DNA from: Legionellales bacterium
GTDB taxonomy: Bacteria; Pseudomonadota; Gammaproteobacteria; DSM-16500
Length of the DNA: 47,514 nucleotides
Assembly (NCBI GenBank): GCA_947478495.1
Contig: CANJVW010000011.1
Coordinates: 1-47,514, forward strand
Direction of reading: 5' to 3'
Position 1 is the first letter of the stretch. The number at the start of each line of letters is the position of its first letter. The notes beneath the pieces were generated by a model. It saw only the letters and a list, made by a program, of their open reading frames with translations. It searched no databases and was not told where the DNA came from. The translations under genes and the position numbers were made by a program. This document shows, piece after piece, positions 35,458 to 43,811 of the stretch.

Positions 35458-36855
35458 TTATAGCACTGTATTTTCTAAAACACGTGAATGTAATGAAATA
35501 TTCTGTATCTCGTTAACGGCCTGAGTGAGCGATGAAACAGGCAATATGATCATGTCGCCGATTTTTTCTTTTGATACATTGGCCGATGGCACAATGGCGC
35601 GTTTAAATCCGTGCTTAGCGGCTTCTCGAAGCCGCTCTTGCCCGCCTTGAACGGGTCGAATTTCACCGGCTAACCCAACTTCGCCAAAAATAAGTACATC
35701 CGCCGGAATAGGGCGATTGCGTAAGCTCGATATCACGGCGGATAACAACGCTAAATCAGCCCCTGTTTCAGTAATGCGCACACCACCGACCACATTAATG
35801 AATACATCTTGATCATAGGTGATAATGCCGCTATGCCGATGCAAGACCGCGAGCAACATATTAAGGCGCTGTCCATCAAGGCCGACTGAGACGCGTCGTG
35901 GATTGCCCGAATGGCTTTGGTCAACGAGTGCTTGCACTTCAACTAATAAAGGGCGACTGCCTTCGCGTGTGGCCATGACAACACTGCCCGCGACAGGTTG
36001 TTCATATCGTGATAAAAAAATCGCGGAGGGATTGCTGACTTCCTTGAGACCTTTATCGGTCATTGCAAAAATACCCAATTCATTCACTGCACCAAATCGA
36101 TTTTTTACGGCGCGAATGACACGATAACGGCTGTCTTGCTCGCCTTCAAAATACAATACGCAATCGACCATATGTTCGAGTACGCGAGGGCCTGCGAGCG
36201 TTCCTTCTTTTGTCACGTGACCCACGAGAAAAAGTGCTGTTTGTGTTTGTTTCGCAAAAGCAACCAATTGTGCGGCGCTTTCACGCACTTGTCCGACAGC
36301 GCCAGGCGCTGATTGCAATAAATCAGTATGCATGGTTTGAATGGAATCAATAACCAAGACACCGGGTTTTTCTTTTTGAGCGCATTGTAAAATGCGTTCG
36401 ACGTTCGTGTCCGTTAAGAGGAGTAAATTATTTTCAGGCAGCCCGAGTCGTCGGGCGCGCAACGTCACTTGCTGTAAGGATTCTTCGCCCGTGACATAGA
36501 GCACTTTTAAATGTTGGCTAAGAAAGGCGAGCGCTTGCAATAATAACGTAGATTTTCCGATGCCGGGATCGCCGCCAATCAATACAGCAGATCCTGTTAC
36601 CAATCCGCCGCCCAGTACGCGATCAAGTTCTTTGATGCCAGAAGGTAATCGCGCATCGCCTGCGTCGAGCGTGACATTTTCCATAGGGGTGATAACGGGA
36701 ACGGTTCCGGCGTAACCTTGATGACGCGGATTTTTTGAAATCGTCGCGACTTCTTCAACGAGGCTATTCCATGCATCACAGCCAAGACATTGGCCTGCCC
36801 ACTTGGGATGCTGGGCGCCGCAGGCTTGGCAAGTGTGCGTGGTCTTCGTTTTCAT
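35458..36855 (-). CDS. radA: DNA repair protein RadA
   Basis: RadA is a RecA-like, Lon-related ATPase that drives branch migration in recombination. The 465-residue protein begins with a zinc finger (Cys9, 12, 23, 26 in CQACG...CLGC). It then has Walker A GGDPGIGKST (94-103), the RadA-specific KNRFG motif, and a Lon-protease-like C-terminal domain without the protease serine. It directly follows the lipoprotein gene with no gap. Confidence 0.97.
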   Translation of the reverse strand: MKTKTTHTCQACGAQHPKWAGQCLGCDAWNSLVEEVATISKNPRHQGYAGTVPVITPMENVTLDAGDARLPSGIKELDRVLGGGLVTGSAVLIGGDPGIGKSTLLLQALAFLSQHLKVLYVTGEESLQQVTLRARRLGLPENNLLLLTDTNVERILQCAQKEKPGVLVIDSIQTMHTDLLQSAPGAVGQVRESAAQLVAFAKQTQTALFLVGHVTKEGTLAGPRVLEHMVDCVLYFEGEQDSRYRVIRAVKNRFGAVNELGIFAMTDKGLKEVSNPSAIFLSRYEQPVAGSVVMATREGSRPLLVEVQALVDQSHSGNPRRVSVGLDGQRLNMLLAVLHRHSGIITYDQDVFINVVGGVRITETGADLALLSAVISSLRNRPIPADVLIFGEVGLAGEIRPVQGGQERLREAAKHGFKRAIVPSANVSKEKIGDMIILPVSSLTQAVNEIQNISLHSRVLENTVL

Positions 36856-37338
36856 TTAGTCATTCTTTTGGCTAACCGTTTTCCATGATCCATCGGGTTG
36901 TCGGCAGGCTGTTCCATACATATTTTGTGTTTTGCCAGCGATCACAGCGGTTGTCGTGTATTCACGGCAATATTCATTATGGTGTTTTTTAGGGTTGAGA
37001 TCTTTTGTAGGTGTGACAGTATATGTATTACCCGTTTTGTCATTTTGCCAGTAAGCGGGTTTTCCGAGAGGTGCTGTCTCTAATGTTTTATTCATTTTAA
37101 GTTTATCGGTGTCATCCATGTTTTTACCAATGGCACCCCCTAAGAATGCACCGGCTAACGCACCTGCACCGATGGCGAGGATTTGACCGCTACCGCTACC
37201 AAATTGACTACCGATGAGTCCGCCAGCTAGACCGCCTGCAACGGTGCCGATGTCTTGTTTGCTTGGATCAGAAGAGCATCCCGCTAGCCCTAAAGCGATT
37301 ATTAAAGCGCCAGTCAGAATGTTGAGTGATTGTTTCAT
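36856..37338 (-). CDS. Glycine-zipper outer-membrane lipoprotein (17 kDa surface antigen-like)
   Basis: The 160-residue protein has a lipoprotein signal peptide with lipobox LAGC (Cys about 21). Then comes a glycine-zipper 2TM segment of repeated small residues (about 31-70: GGLAGGLIGSQFGSG, AGALAGAFLGGAIG), the ALGK/KNMDDTDK linker and a soluble domain with WQNDKTGNTYTVTP, CREYTTTAVIAGK and CRQPDGSW. This order matches the rickettsial 17-kDa antigen/SlyB-like family of outer-membrane lipoproteins. TAGGAG precedes the ATG. It touches radA downstream and is divergent from the gene at 37453. Confidence 0.9.
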   Translation of the reverse strand: MKQSLNILTGALIIALGLAGCSSDPSKQDIGTVAGGLAGGLIGSQFGSGSGQILAIGAGALAGAFLGGAIGKNMDDTDKLKMNKTLETAPLGKPAYWQNDKTGNTYTVTPTKDLNPKKHHNEYCREYTTTAVIAGKTQNMYGTACRQPDGSWKTVSQKND

Positions 37339-37390
37339 CTAGAATACTCCTAAAGAATTCATTGAAAGAAGTCTTTATATTATCCCAACA

Positions 37391-37420
37391 TCTACAAATA
37401 AGTCGATATATTGCTATACT
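37391..37420 (+). promoter_or_regulatory. Possible promoter for the 37453 gene
   Basis: TCTACA (37391-37396) and TATACT (37415-37420) are 18 bases apart, with a TG two bases ahead of the -10 (extended -10). They lie 32 bases upstream of the GTG start codon. Assigned by eye. Confidence 0.45.
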
Positions 37421-37452
37421 GAGGTGAGTAATTTTCATAATAGGAGATAAAC

Positions 37453-37848
37453 GTGAGCGACCAAGAAGCCAAAAAAGAGATTCCACCTACCTCCAAAGAA
37501 CGCGAAAAATCATTTCAAGAGCGTTTAATGTCAGGAATGGGCAGCGCCATGGGTAAGCTAAAAGAGGCGCAAAAGATTGTGACGACGGCGGTCGATAATG
37601 TCCGTGCTGACAGCAATGGATGGGGTCTCGCGGAGAAAGCGGCTTCTGCATCCTCTAAGCTTCAGGGATGGATCGGCGCAGCTCGGGCACGTTTTGCGAA
37701 AAAGCCGAACTCGAGTGCGACAACCCCACCCGCTACTCGAACCGCAACGCCTGCGACAACACCGCCACCGGTCGCTCCGACTGCACCTACGGCAACGCAA
37801 GAGCCTCCTAAAACTGATACAACAAAGCCATCGGATCCAACGACTTGA
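37453..37848 (+). CDS. Hypothetical protein with Pro/Thr/Ala-rich C-terminal tail
   Basis: I do not recognise this 131-residue protein. GTG at 37453 follows TAGGAG. The first 25 residues are highly charged, residues 25-80 are likely helical (LMSGMGSAMGKLKEAQKIV, KAASASSKLQGWIGAARARF), and the last 50 are almost all Pro, Thr, Ala and Ser. There is no signal peptide. The tail looks like an unstructured spacer or interaction segment. A terminator-like hairpin follows. Confidence 0.65.
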   Translation: MSDQEAKKEIPPTSKEREKSFQERLMSGMGSAMGKLKEAQKIVTTAVDNVRADSNGWGLAEKAASASSKLQGWIGAARARFAKKPNSSATTPPATRTATPATTPPPVAPTAPTATQEPPKTDTTKPSDPTT

Positions 37849-37855
37849 ATTAATC

Positions 37856-37881
37856 GGGGCGAGCAGATGCTCGCCTCCTTT
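37856..37881 (+). terminator. Probable rho-independent terminator after the 37453 gene
   Basis: GGGGCGAGC pairs with GCTCGCCTC (7 perfect pairs, plus a G-T and a G-C pair) around an AGAT loop, followed by CTTTG. The T run is short, so strength is uncertain. Confidence 0.5.
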
Positions 37882-37954
37882 GTCAGATAGCACTTTTCTG
37901 TTGCGTTTAAGTTTGTTAAAGTGCCAAAAAAGTTCAACCAATATGAGATGTGCT

Positions 37955-38401
37955 ATGACCTATCGCGCGCCCTATCCCGATCAAACGATCAATGGCTATA
38001 CATTTAGTGCTGACAAGAAAAAGCTCGATTTACAGTATGTGTATAATTTACTGTGTCTGCCGTCGCAATATTCCATGGGGGTGCCGGCGGAGCGATTTCC
38101 TTTATTGATTGAGCATTCTATTTGTTTTGGGGTGTATTTTGAGGCAAAACAAATCGGGTTTGCGCGTGTCATCACGGATCGCACAGAGTTCGCTTCATTG
38201 TGGGATGTCATTATTGATGAGGCGCATCGCAAAAAAGGATTGGGCAAGACGCTCATGACTTATGTGTTGGCGCATACCGAGCTGCAAGGCATTTTTCGTT
38301 GGTTTTTGATGACGGAGGATGCACACGGACTCTATCAACGATATGGATTTAAATCAGAAGCCTATAATCCGTATATTATGATGAAAACAAACTCCTCTTG
38401 A
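37955..38401 (+). CDS. GNAT family N-acetyltransferase
   Basis: This 148-residue protein of the GCN5-related acetyltransferase fold has the acetyl-CoA-binding motif A (VIIDEAHRKKGLGKTLM, with the R/Q-x-x-G-x-G/A loop KKGLGK) at about 88-104, preceded by FARVITD. A motif B-like end has LYQRYGFK. The substrate cannot be predicted. The ATG at 37955 fits the family length; an in-frame ATG at 37943 has no ribosome binding site. Confidence 0.88.
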   Translation: MTYRAPYPDQTINGYTFSADKKKLDLQYVYNLLCLPSQYSMGVPAERFPLLIEHSICFGVYFEAKQIGFARVITDRTEFASLWDVIIDEAHRKKGLGKTLMTYVLAHTELQGIFRWFLMTEDAHGLYQRYGFKSEAYNPYIMMKTNSS

Positions 38402-38408
38402 TGGGCGA

Positions 38409-38799
38409 TTACTTATGTGCTTTAGGGTTTTCCCAGCGGGGAAAAGGGTGGGTTGTTTTATTTTTCCCGGTACATTTAAGAATCCAGACGAAGAATATAT
38501 CGTTTATTTCTGTTGCAATGTCGATCACATTCTCCCGCAAAATAAGAGGCACACCCCTTTCTTGTTTTAAATTTTTCAAAACTCCATATTTTCTGCGAGT
38601 AACCCTTGAGCGGTTCGTAAGGACCAGATAAGCATATGTATTTTTCTTTATTAGGAGACAATGGTATTTCTGGTCTGAAAATATCATTCCAATATTGTAC
38701 CCAGCCCGAAATGATATCATCACATGCGTTACCATCTAATTGCGTGTCAATATTTTCAAAATTTAAATTGATAGGGTAGGGCCTATTTGATGGCATCAT
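38409..38799 (-). pseudogene. Frameshifted small gene coupled to alr
   Basis: An ATG at 38799 overlaps the alr stop (ATGA), a coupling that suggests a real gene. Its frame runs 107 codons to 38476 (MMPSNRPYPINLNFENIDTQ start). From about 38576 downward the -1/+1 neighbouring frame gives a more protein-like ending (LKNLKQERGVPLIL...FPRWENPKAHK), open to 38409. The switch coincides with an A5 run on the coding strand (38572-38576). Joining the two frames there gives one protein of about 130 residues, so a single-base indel or sequencing error is likely. No family is recognised. If the first frame is used as it stands, the product is a 107-residue hypothetical protein. Confidence 0.5.
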
Positions 38800-39869
38800 G
38801 AGGAAATAGGTAATCGAGCGGTCAGCCGACAGAGTAATTCGTACGGACTCATGTGATTGTGGCCTGCAACCGTTTCAACCGATAAACCGTCCCCCCACAA
38901 AATAACGGGGTCACCGATTTCAGCATCGGGTTGAGACTCGAGATCAACTGTTAGCATATCCATCGATACACGACCGACTAGCGGGCAAATGTCTCCGTTC
39001 ACGAGAACGGGCGTGCCATTTTGGGCGCGTTGCGGATAGCCGTCGCCATAGCCCATTGCAACGACACCAATGCGTCGATCGCTTGGGCAAATCCAGGTGC
39101 GCTCGTAACCCACCGCTTCGTTTTTCTTAACGTGCTGAATGCTGATGATCTCTGATTGAAGTGTCATGACGGGGCGCAACCCATGCATTGCACCTGTATG
39201 GCCTTGAACAGGAGAGACACCATATAGCATGAGTCCGGGTCGTATCCAGTCGCGATGGGCTGTTGGCCAATAGAGGATACCGGCGGAATTCGCCAAACTT
39301 CGCGGGCCTTCCAATCCTTTTATGGCTTGGTCGAACAACGTGATTTGTTCTGTTGTATGAGGATCATGAATGAGATTTGCGCTACTAAAGTGCGTCATGA
39401 GTCCGATGGGTTTTTTGACATTAGGACAAGCGGATAAGCGTCGATGCGCTTGCTTGACATCTTCCGGTTTAAAACCCAAGCGATTCATGCCGGTATTAAT
39501 TTTCAACCAAACAGAAAAAGGCCCAAGCGATGGATTTTTTTCTAAATAATCGATTTGAGCAGTCTGATGAACGATTAGGGTGATATTTTCTGTTGAGGCG
39601 GCGTGAAGATCAGCCTCCGCAAAGCAGCCTTCTGTTAAAAAAATAGGTTGCTGAAACCCTGAGCGACGCAGTAATAGCGCTTCTTCTATCGAGGCGACCC
39701 CTAGCGCATCAATTTCTTGAAGGGCGGCAGCGATCAGTAGAACCCTATGGCCGTAGGCATTAGCTTTAACCATAGCAAGGATGGATGAATGAGGCGCAAG
39801 CTGCCTGACTTGTCGCACATTGTGATGCAGAGCATCAATATCAATTTTAATATGGGCAGGTCTGGCCAT
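38796..39869 (-). CDS. alr: Alanine racemase
   Basis: Alr is the PLP enzyme that makes D-alanine for peptidoglycan. The 357-residue protein has the PLP lysine Lys35 in MVKANAYGH, the substrate-binding region LKINTGMNRLGF, HFSSAN, and the catalytic tyrosine Tyr255 in AVGYERTW. MGYGDGYPQ and GRVSMDMLTVD follow, all in family order. It is divergent from the glycosyltransferase gene at 39929 (59 bases) and coupled to a broken small gene downstream. Confidence 0.97.
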   Translation of the reverse strand: MARPAHIKIDIDALHHNVRQVRQLAPHSSILAMVKANAYGHRVLLIAAALQEIDALGVASIEEALLLRRSGFQQPIFLTEGCFAEADLHAASTENITLIVHQTAQIDYLEKNPSLGPFSVWLKINTGMNRLGFKPEDVKQAHRRLSACPNVKKPIGLMTHFSSANLIHDPHTTEQITLFDQAIKGLEGPRSLANSAGILYWPTAHRDWIRPGLMLYGVSPVQGHTGAMHGLRPVMTLQSEIISIQHVKKNEAVGYERTWICPSDRRIGVVAMGYGDGYPQRAQNGTPVLVNGDICPLVGRVSMDMLTVDLESQPDAEIGDPVILWGDGLSVETVAGHNHMSPYELLCRLTARLPISS

Positions 39870-39928
39870 GGATCCTCTCGCTCTATTTTGATACTATCTA
39901 TTATGTTTATCTTAACGCAGGAATCAAT

Positions 39929-40900
39929 ATGACCTTATCAGAGCGCGAACGACAACTCGAGAAAAAAGACGTTTTCATTTCCTGTATTGTGCCTGTTTTT
40001 AATGAATCCGCCAATGTCGCGTCTTTTTTCAGCGAATTGCACGGGATGCTGGAAGGAATGGCTAAGCGTTTTGAAATCATCGTAATTGATGATGGTAGTC
40101 GTGATACGACAGTGGATGACACGTTGAAGCTGCCTAAAGCCTATGGCATCAAGCTTCTCAAATTTTCACGCAATTTTGGAAAAGAAGTGGCCTTGATGGC
40201 GGGACTTGAACATTGCTCGGGTGATGTGGCGATTATCATTGATGCTGACTTTCAGCACCCGATTTCGTTATTGCCAAGGTTCTTGAGAGGGTGGGGGAAG
40301 GGCCACGATATGGTGTATGGTGTGCGAGATAATCGCGACAATGAGTCCTTGCTGAAGCGGGCCTTTGCACGATTATTTTATTGGTCAATGGAGAAATTAA
40401 CCGATATTCATATTCCACACAATGCAGGCGATTTTCGTTTATTGGACCACAAGGTGGTCAATGCATTGAATCAATTTAAAGAGCGTGCGCGCTTCACGAA
40501 GGGATTGTATGCGTGGGTGGGATTTAAGAAATTGGCGGTTCCCTATACCGTACAAGATCGTGCGCATGGCAAAAGTCGATGGGGCTTTTTGAAGCTCGCA
40601 GAATTGGCGATGACCGGTGTGATGGCGTTTTCAAATGTGCCGCTACGCATCTGGGGATTCATTGGGTTGGTTATTTCATCGATTTCGTTGATTTATACGA
40701 TTTATTTAATTGCGGTGACGTTGTTTTATGGCACTGATTTACCGGGTTTTCCAACGCTCGCTGCCGCCATTATGTTTTTTGGCGGCGTTCAATTACTATC
40801 GATTGGGATACTGGGCGAATATATCGCACGCATCTTTACAGAGGTGAAGCACCGGCCGGCATATATTTTGGAAGCGACGCATGGGTTCGATGATTTGTGA
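39929..40900 (+). CDS. Polyprenyl-phosphate glycosyltransferase, GT2 family (FlmF2/ArnC/GtrB-like)
   Basis: The 323-residue protein is a family 2 glycosyltransferase. The N-terminal domain has CIVPVFNESANV, IIVIDDGSRD, the LLKFSRNFGKEVALMAG block and IIDADFQHP (nucleotide-sugar binding Asp cluster). KSRWGFLKLAELA then leads into two C-terminal membrane helices (about 232-255 and 265-290). This is the layout of enzymes that load sugars onto undecaprenyl phosphate, such as FlmF2, ArnC and GtrB. The neighbouring ArnT-like gene, which uses such donors, supports that. The sugar is not determined by sequence alone. It overlaps the ArnT-like gene tail to tail by 65 bases. Confidence 0.88.
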   Translation: MTLSERERQLEKKDVFISCIVPVFNESANVASFFSELHGMLEGMAKRFEIIVIDDGSRDTTVDDTLKLPKAYGIKLLKFSRNFGKEVALMAGLEHCSGDVAIIIDADFQHPISLLPRFLRGWGKGHDMVYGVRDNRDNESLLKRAFARLFYWSMEKLTDIHIPHNAGDFRLLDHKVVNALNQFKERARFTKGLYAWVGFKKLAVPYTVQDRAHGKSRWGFLKLAELAMTGVMAFSNVPLRIWGFIGLVISSISLIYTIYLIAVTLFYGTDLPGFPTLAAAIMFFGGVQLLSIGILGEYIARIFTEVKHRPAYILEATHGFDDL

Positions 40901-42584
40901 TAACAAACGTTTCGTTGTATTGACCGACTAAATAAAACTGTCCACCCGCTTTTTTCTTGAAATCATGATAAGCGCCGACATCAACCCACACCCATACTCT
41001 TTTTCTGCTGTGCCAGTGCTTCCAAAAGGTAGGCTCATTGATCAGCCAGTCTGATGTTTTTTGGAAGGGTATTCCATACCATAGCTCTCGCACCCAGTTA
41101 TCATGTTCTGCGATATCTGGCGCGTGCCAATCGGCTACCATTGTAATGCGTCGCTCAAGGTAGAGCGGCAAATCATAGCGTTGTTGATAAAAAGCGACGA
41201 CTTCATCATTGGGTTTGATCAGTGGCTTCATTTGTAATGCCAGTGGCTTAATCGTTTTTTGATTGATGGTTGATGCACTTGAAAATAAGAAAAGGATGGT
41301 GATACATGCCATGGCGACGCAGCCGTAAAAAATGTGACGACAGCAATGAGAAAACCATAAAGGAATGCTGCCCAAGATAAATAGACCGCCTAATGCGTAG
41401 AGGCCATGTATTTGAGAGGCAGGTGTTTCGGCATCTGTAATAATACGAAGAGAGGGGATGATAAAGCAAAGCGCTGCAACGACAAGATAGCCGATGATGC
41501 AATATAAAATCATGTGACGTATATGCGGTTTTTCAGGGCTATTCCAAAACGCATTGATGTAGTGTGCGATGAGGATCGCGGCAGCAGGAAGCGCGGGTAA
41601 GATATACCCGATGAGCTTTGACTGAGGAAGCGAAAAAAAGATAAAAATAATCCAAAACCATAGACTTAAGAAAACAGTTTTGGGATGCTCTTTGGGGTAA
41701 AACCAGCAGGAGCGAGTTGTTTTGATGAGCGCCTGGATGAGAAAGAGTGACCAAGGAAATAAGCCCGCGAACAATACAGGGATAAAAAATAAAAAAGGTT
41801 TTTGGCCGTTGAACACATCATGTGACAGAAAGCGCGAGACTTGTTGAGTGATGAAAAAAAAGTGGAGAAATTCAGGGTTTGCTTTTTGTACTAGATAATA
41901 CCAGGGAATCACGAGTATCGCGATAATGCAGAATCCACTTAATAAGCCAATTTCCTTGAGAATACTCCACCGACGACGCAATAAAGCCCATGCACCAATA
42001 ATAAGGATCGGAAAGGCTATCCCGATAAGCCCTTTTGTTAAAATGGCAAGAGCGCTTGCCACATAGGCAAAGCAAAAGAAGAGGGTGCGCTGTTTTGTTT
42101 TTTGCGATTGCAAGCCACACAGTGAAAAGAGCAACGCAGCGCTAATAAAAACGGCGACTTCGAGATCGAGATTCGCATAGTGAGCGGCGCCATAATAAAA
42201 AGGGTTGGCGGCTAAAATAATACTGGCCAGCAATCCGGTGCGTCGATCAAACAAAAATCGAGTGGTGCCGTAGGTGACAAGACAGCCCAGCACTCCTAAC
42301 GTTGCCGGCCAAAAACGGAGCGCCCATTCTTTGACGCCAAACCAGTGAATGGCAGACGCTTGCAACCAATAATAGAGAATAGGTTTATCAAGAAAGACAA
42401 TGCCATTGAGTCGGGGGGTGATATAATCATGTGTCGCGACCATTTCGCGCGCGATTTCAGAGTATCGCCCTTCATCCGGAATAAAAAGAGGATGCGATCC
42501 GAGAAGACCATAGTACAATAACCCAATGCCAACGATTAACCAGATAAGATCCTTCAGGTAGGCATTATTTTTTTTGACAGACAT
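40836..42584 (-). CDS. ArnT/FlmK-like GT-C glycosyltransferase
   Basis: This 582-residue inner-membrane protein has about a dozen hydrophobic helices. It carries the GT-C signature near the N-terminus, DEGRYSEIAREM (Asp37-Glu38), then the LDKPILYYWLQ and PFYYGAAHYANLDLEV segments typical of ArnT/PMT-type (GT83/GT39) enzymes. The C-terminal soluble part includes RRITMVADWH and FWKHWHSRKRVWVWV. Such enzymes move a sugar from undecaprenyl phosphate to lipid A on the periplasmic side. The start is only 9 bases from the divergent deacetylase start at 42594, with its AGGGG site reaching into that gene. The 3' end overlaps the glycosyltransferase at 39929. Confidence 0.88.
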   Translation of the reverse strand: MSVKKNNAYLKDLIWLIVGIGLLYYGLLGSHPLFIPDEGRYSEIAREMVATHDYITPRLNGIVFLDKPILYYWLQASAIHWFGVKEWALRFWPATLGVLGCLVTYGTTRFLFDRRTGLLASIILAANPFYYGAAHYANLDLEVAVFISAALLFSLCGLQSQKTKQRTLFFCFAYVASALAILTKGLIGIAFPILIIGAWALLRRRWSILKEIGLLSGFCIIAILVIPWYYLVQKANPEFLHFFFITQQVSRFLSHDVFNGQKPFLFFIPVLFAGLFPWSLFLIQALIKTTRSCWFYPKEHPKTVFLSLWFWIIFIFFSLPQSKLIGYILPALPAAAILIAHYINAFWNSPEKPHIRHMILYCIIGYLVVAALCFIIPSLRIITDAETPASQIHGLYALGGLFILGSIPLWFSHCCRHIFYGCVAMACITILFLFSSASTINQKTIKPLALQMKPLIKPNDEVVAFYQQRYDLPLYLERRITMVADWHAPDIAEHDNWVRELWYGIPFQKTSDWLINEPTFWKHWHSRKRVWVWVDVGAYHDFKKKAGGQFYLVGQYNETFVITNHRTHASLPKYMPAGASPL

Positions 42585-42593
42585 GGCACCCCT

Positions 42594-43361
42594 ATGAAAA
42601 ATGTTATTCTATGTGCTGATGATTATGGGCAAAACACAGCCATTTCTCAAGCGATTATTGATTTGTTAGTGTTAAATCGATTGTCTGCAGTCAGCTGTCT
42701 TGTCACGGCGCCCGGCTGGTTGCATGACGCGCCCTTATTGCACCCTTTTAAAGATCAGGCGGATATGGGGCTTCATTTTAATTTAACCGATGGCGAACAT
42801 TGTGATTCGTTGTCACGTTTATTAATTAAAAGTCATTTAAGGTTATTAAATAAAAAAACCCTTATCGCTGAATGTCATGCCCAGATTGATCAATTTGTAG
42901 CGGGTATGGGTTATTTGCCCGATTTTATTGACGGTCATCAACATGTGCATCAGTTGCCTGTCATTCGAGACGCGCTGATCGCGGTGTACGACGCGCGCTT
43001 ACGTCAAAAAAAATCGTATATTCGCTGTGTTGATCGCCCGCATGTGTGGAAGCGCTTTAATGAAAAGAGTTTTTTAAAGCAAGCGATCCTTCAGCTTTGT
43101 GGTGCGCATGCTTTTAGACAATTATTAGTTAAAAACACTATTCCGCATAATGCGAGCTTCGCAGGGATCTATGATTTCAATGATGATTTACCGTATCCCA
43201 TTTTATTTCAGCGATTTTTAAAGCAGGTTGAAGGCGGTGGGTTGATTATGTGTCATCCCGGAAAGCTTTCTTCTGATGCACGAGATCCGATTTCTGACGC
43301 AAGAGTGCTGGAGTACGAGTATTTGGTGAAAAGGGATGTGACTGAGTCCGAAGGACCCTGA
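42594..43361 (+). CDS. ChbG/YdjC-family carbohydrate deacetylase (NaxD/HpnK-like)
   Basis: This 255-residue deacetylase has the YdjC-fold motifs: ILCADDYGQN with the metal-binding Asp9/Asp10, DMGLHFNLTDG with His61, the FIDGHQHVHQLP block (Asp112, His114, His118) and a C-terminal MCHPGK. The family removes N-acetyl groups; members include ChbG, hopanoid HpnK and Francisella NaxD, which deacetylates undecaprenyl-phosphate-GalNAc before FlmK transfers it to lipid A. The ArnT-like and FlmF2-like neighbours make the NaxD role the best guess. ATG 42594 matches the family start but has no Shine-Dalgarno sequence; only 9 bases part it from the opposite gene. Its stop is 3 bases from the tRNA-Phe 3' end. 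Confidence 0.87.
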   Translation: MKNVILCADDYGQNTAISQAIIDLLVLNRLSAVSCLVTAPGWLHDAPLLHPFKDQADMGLHFNLTDGEHCDSLSRLLIKSHLRLLNKKTLIAECHAQIDQFVAGMGYLPDFIDGHQHVHQLPVIRDALIAVYDARLRQKKSYIRCVDRPHVWKRFNEKSFLKQAILQLCGAHAFRQLLVKNTIPHNASFAGIYDFNDDLPYPILFQRFLKQVEGGGLIMCHPGKLSSDARDPISDARVLEYEYLVKRDVTESEGP

Positions 43362-43364
43362 AGT

Positions 43365-43440
43365 TGGTGGCCAAACTTGGAATTGAACCAAGGACACAAG
43401 GATTTTCAGTCCTTTGCTCTACCGACTGAGCTATTTGGCC
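43365..43440 (-). tRNA. tRNA-Phe (anticodon GAA)
   Basis: This is a 76-base cloverleaf on the minus strand. The acceptor stem is GGCCAAA/TTTGGCC with discriminator A and an encoded CCA end (43365-43367). The D arm AGCTCAGTCGGTAGAGC, anticodon loop CTGAAAA with GAA at 43405-43407, and T arm CTTGGTTCAATTCCAAG are all intact. A strong promoter lies just upstream. Confidence 0.98.
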
Positions 43441-43463
43441 AAACGATTGCAGAAAGAGGGGTT

Positions 43464-43492
43464 ATTAAACCGATTGGGCTTGTCTGAGTCAA
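43464..43492 (-). promoter_or_regulatory. Sigma-70 promoter of tRNA-Phe
   Basis: On the minus strand TTGACT (43487-43492) and TTTAAT (43464-43469) are separated by exactly 17 bases, 23 bases before the tRNA 5' end. The C-rich stretch after the -10 (AACCCC) resembles a stringent-type discriminator. Confidence 0.85.
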
Positions 43493-43599
43493 GTGATTTT
43501 CCTAGAACCTTCTACTAACGTCACATTTATCGTGAGAAATGAGACGCATCAATCGATGCGCTCTGACTTTATTAACCTACATGAAAAAGGAGTTTTAGT

Positions 43600-43803
43600 A
43601 TGGAAAATGATGACATGAGTAAAACAATTGAACAGATTATGCCATGGTTGGGAGGTGCATTATCGGGGCAATTAGCCACCACCATTCACACTATTATCTC
43701 TGGCATGCTGTCGGGGAACGGCATCACTTCTCTGCCCCATGACTGGTCGCTTGGGCTGGTGTTATTAGCTCTGATGATGGTGGCGCATTGGATTCGTACT
43801 TGA
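43600..43803 (+). CDS. Small hypothetical membrane protein
   Basis: A good AAAGGAG site lies 8-9 bases ahead of the ATG. The 67-residue product is acidic at the start (MENDDMSKTIEQIM), has a Gly-rich middle (WLGGALSGQLATTI), and ends in one transmembrane helix (about 50-64: LGLVLLALMMVAHW) with a short RT tail. I do not recognise it. It stands alone before a terminator. Confidence 0.65.
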   Translation: MENDDMSKTIEQIMPWLGGALSGQLATTIHTIISGMLSGNGITSLPHDWSLGLVLLALMMVAHWIRT

Positions 43804-43811
43804 TTGAATGT

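Noticed and set aside
37598-37954. N-terminal extension of the GNAT gene over the 37453 gene
   Set aside because: The upstream part is a frame-shifted reading of the Pro/Thr-rich gene; the acetyltransferase fold starts near 37955.
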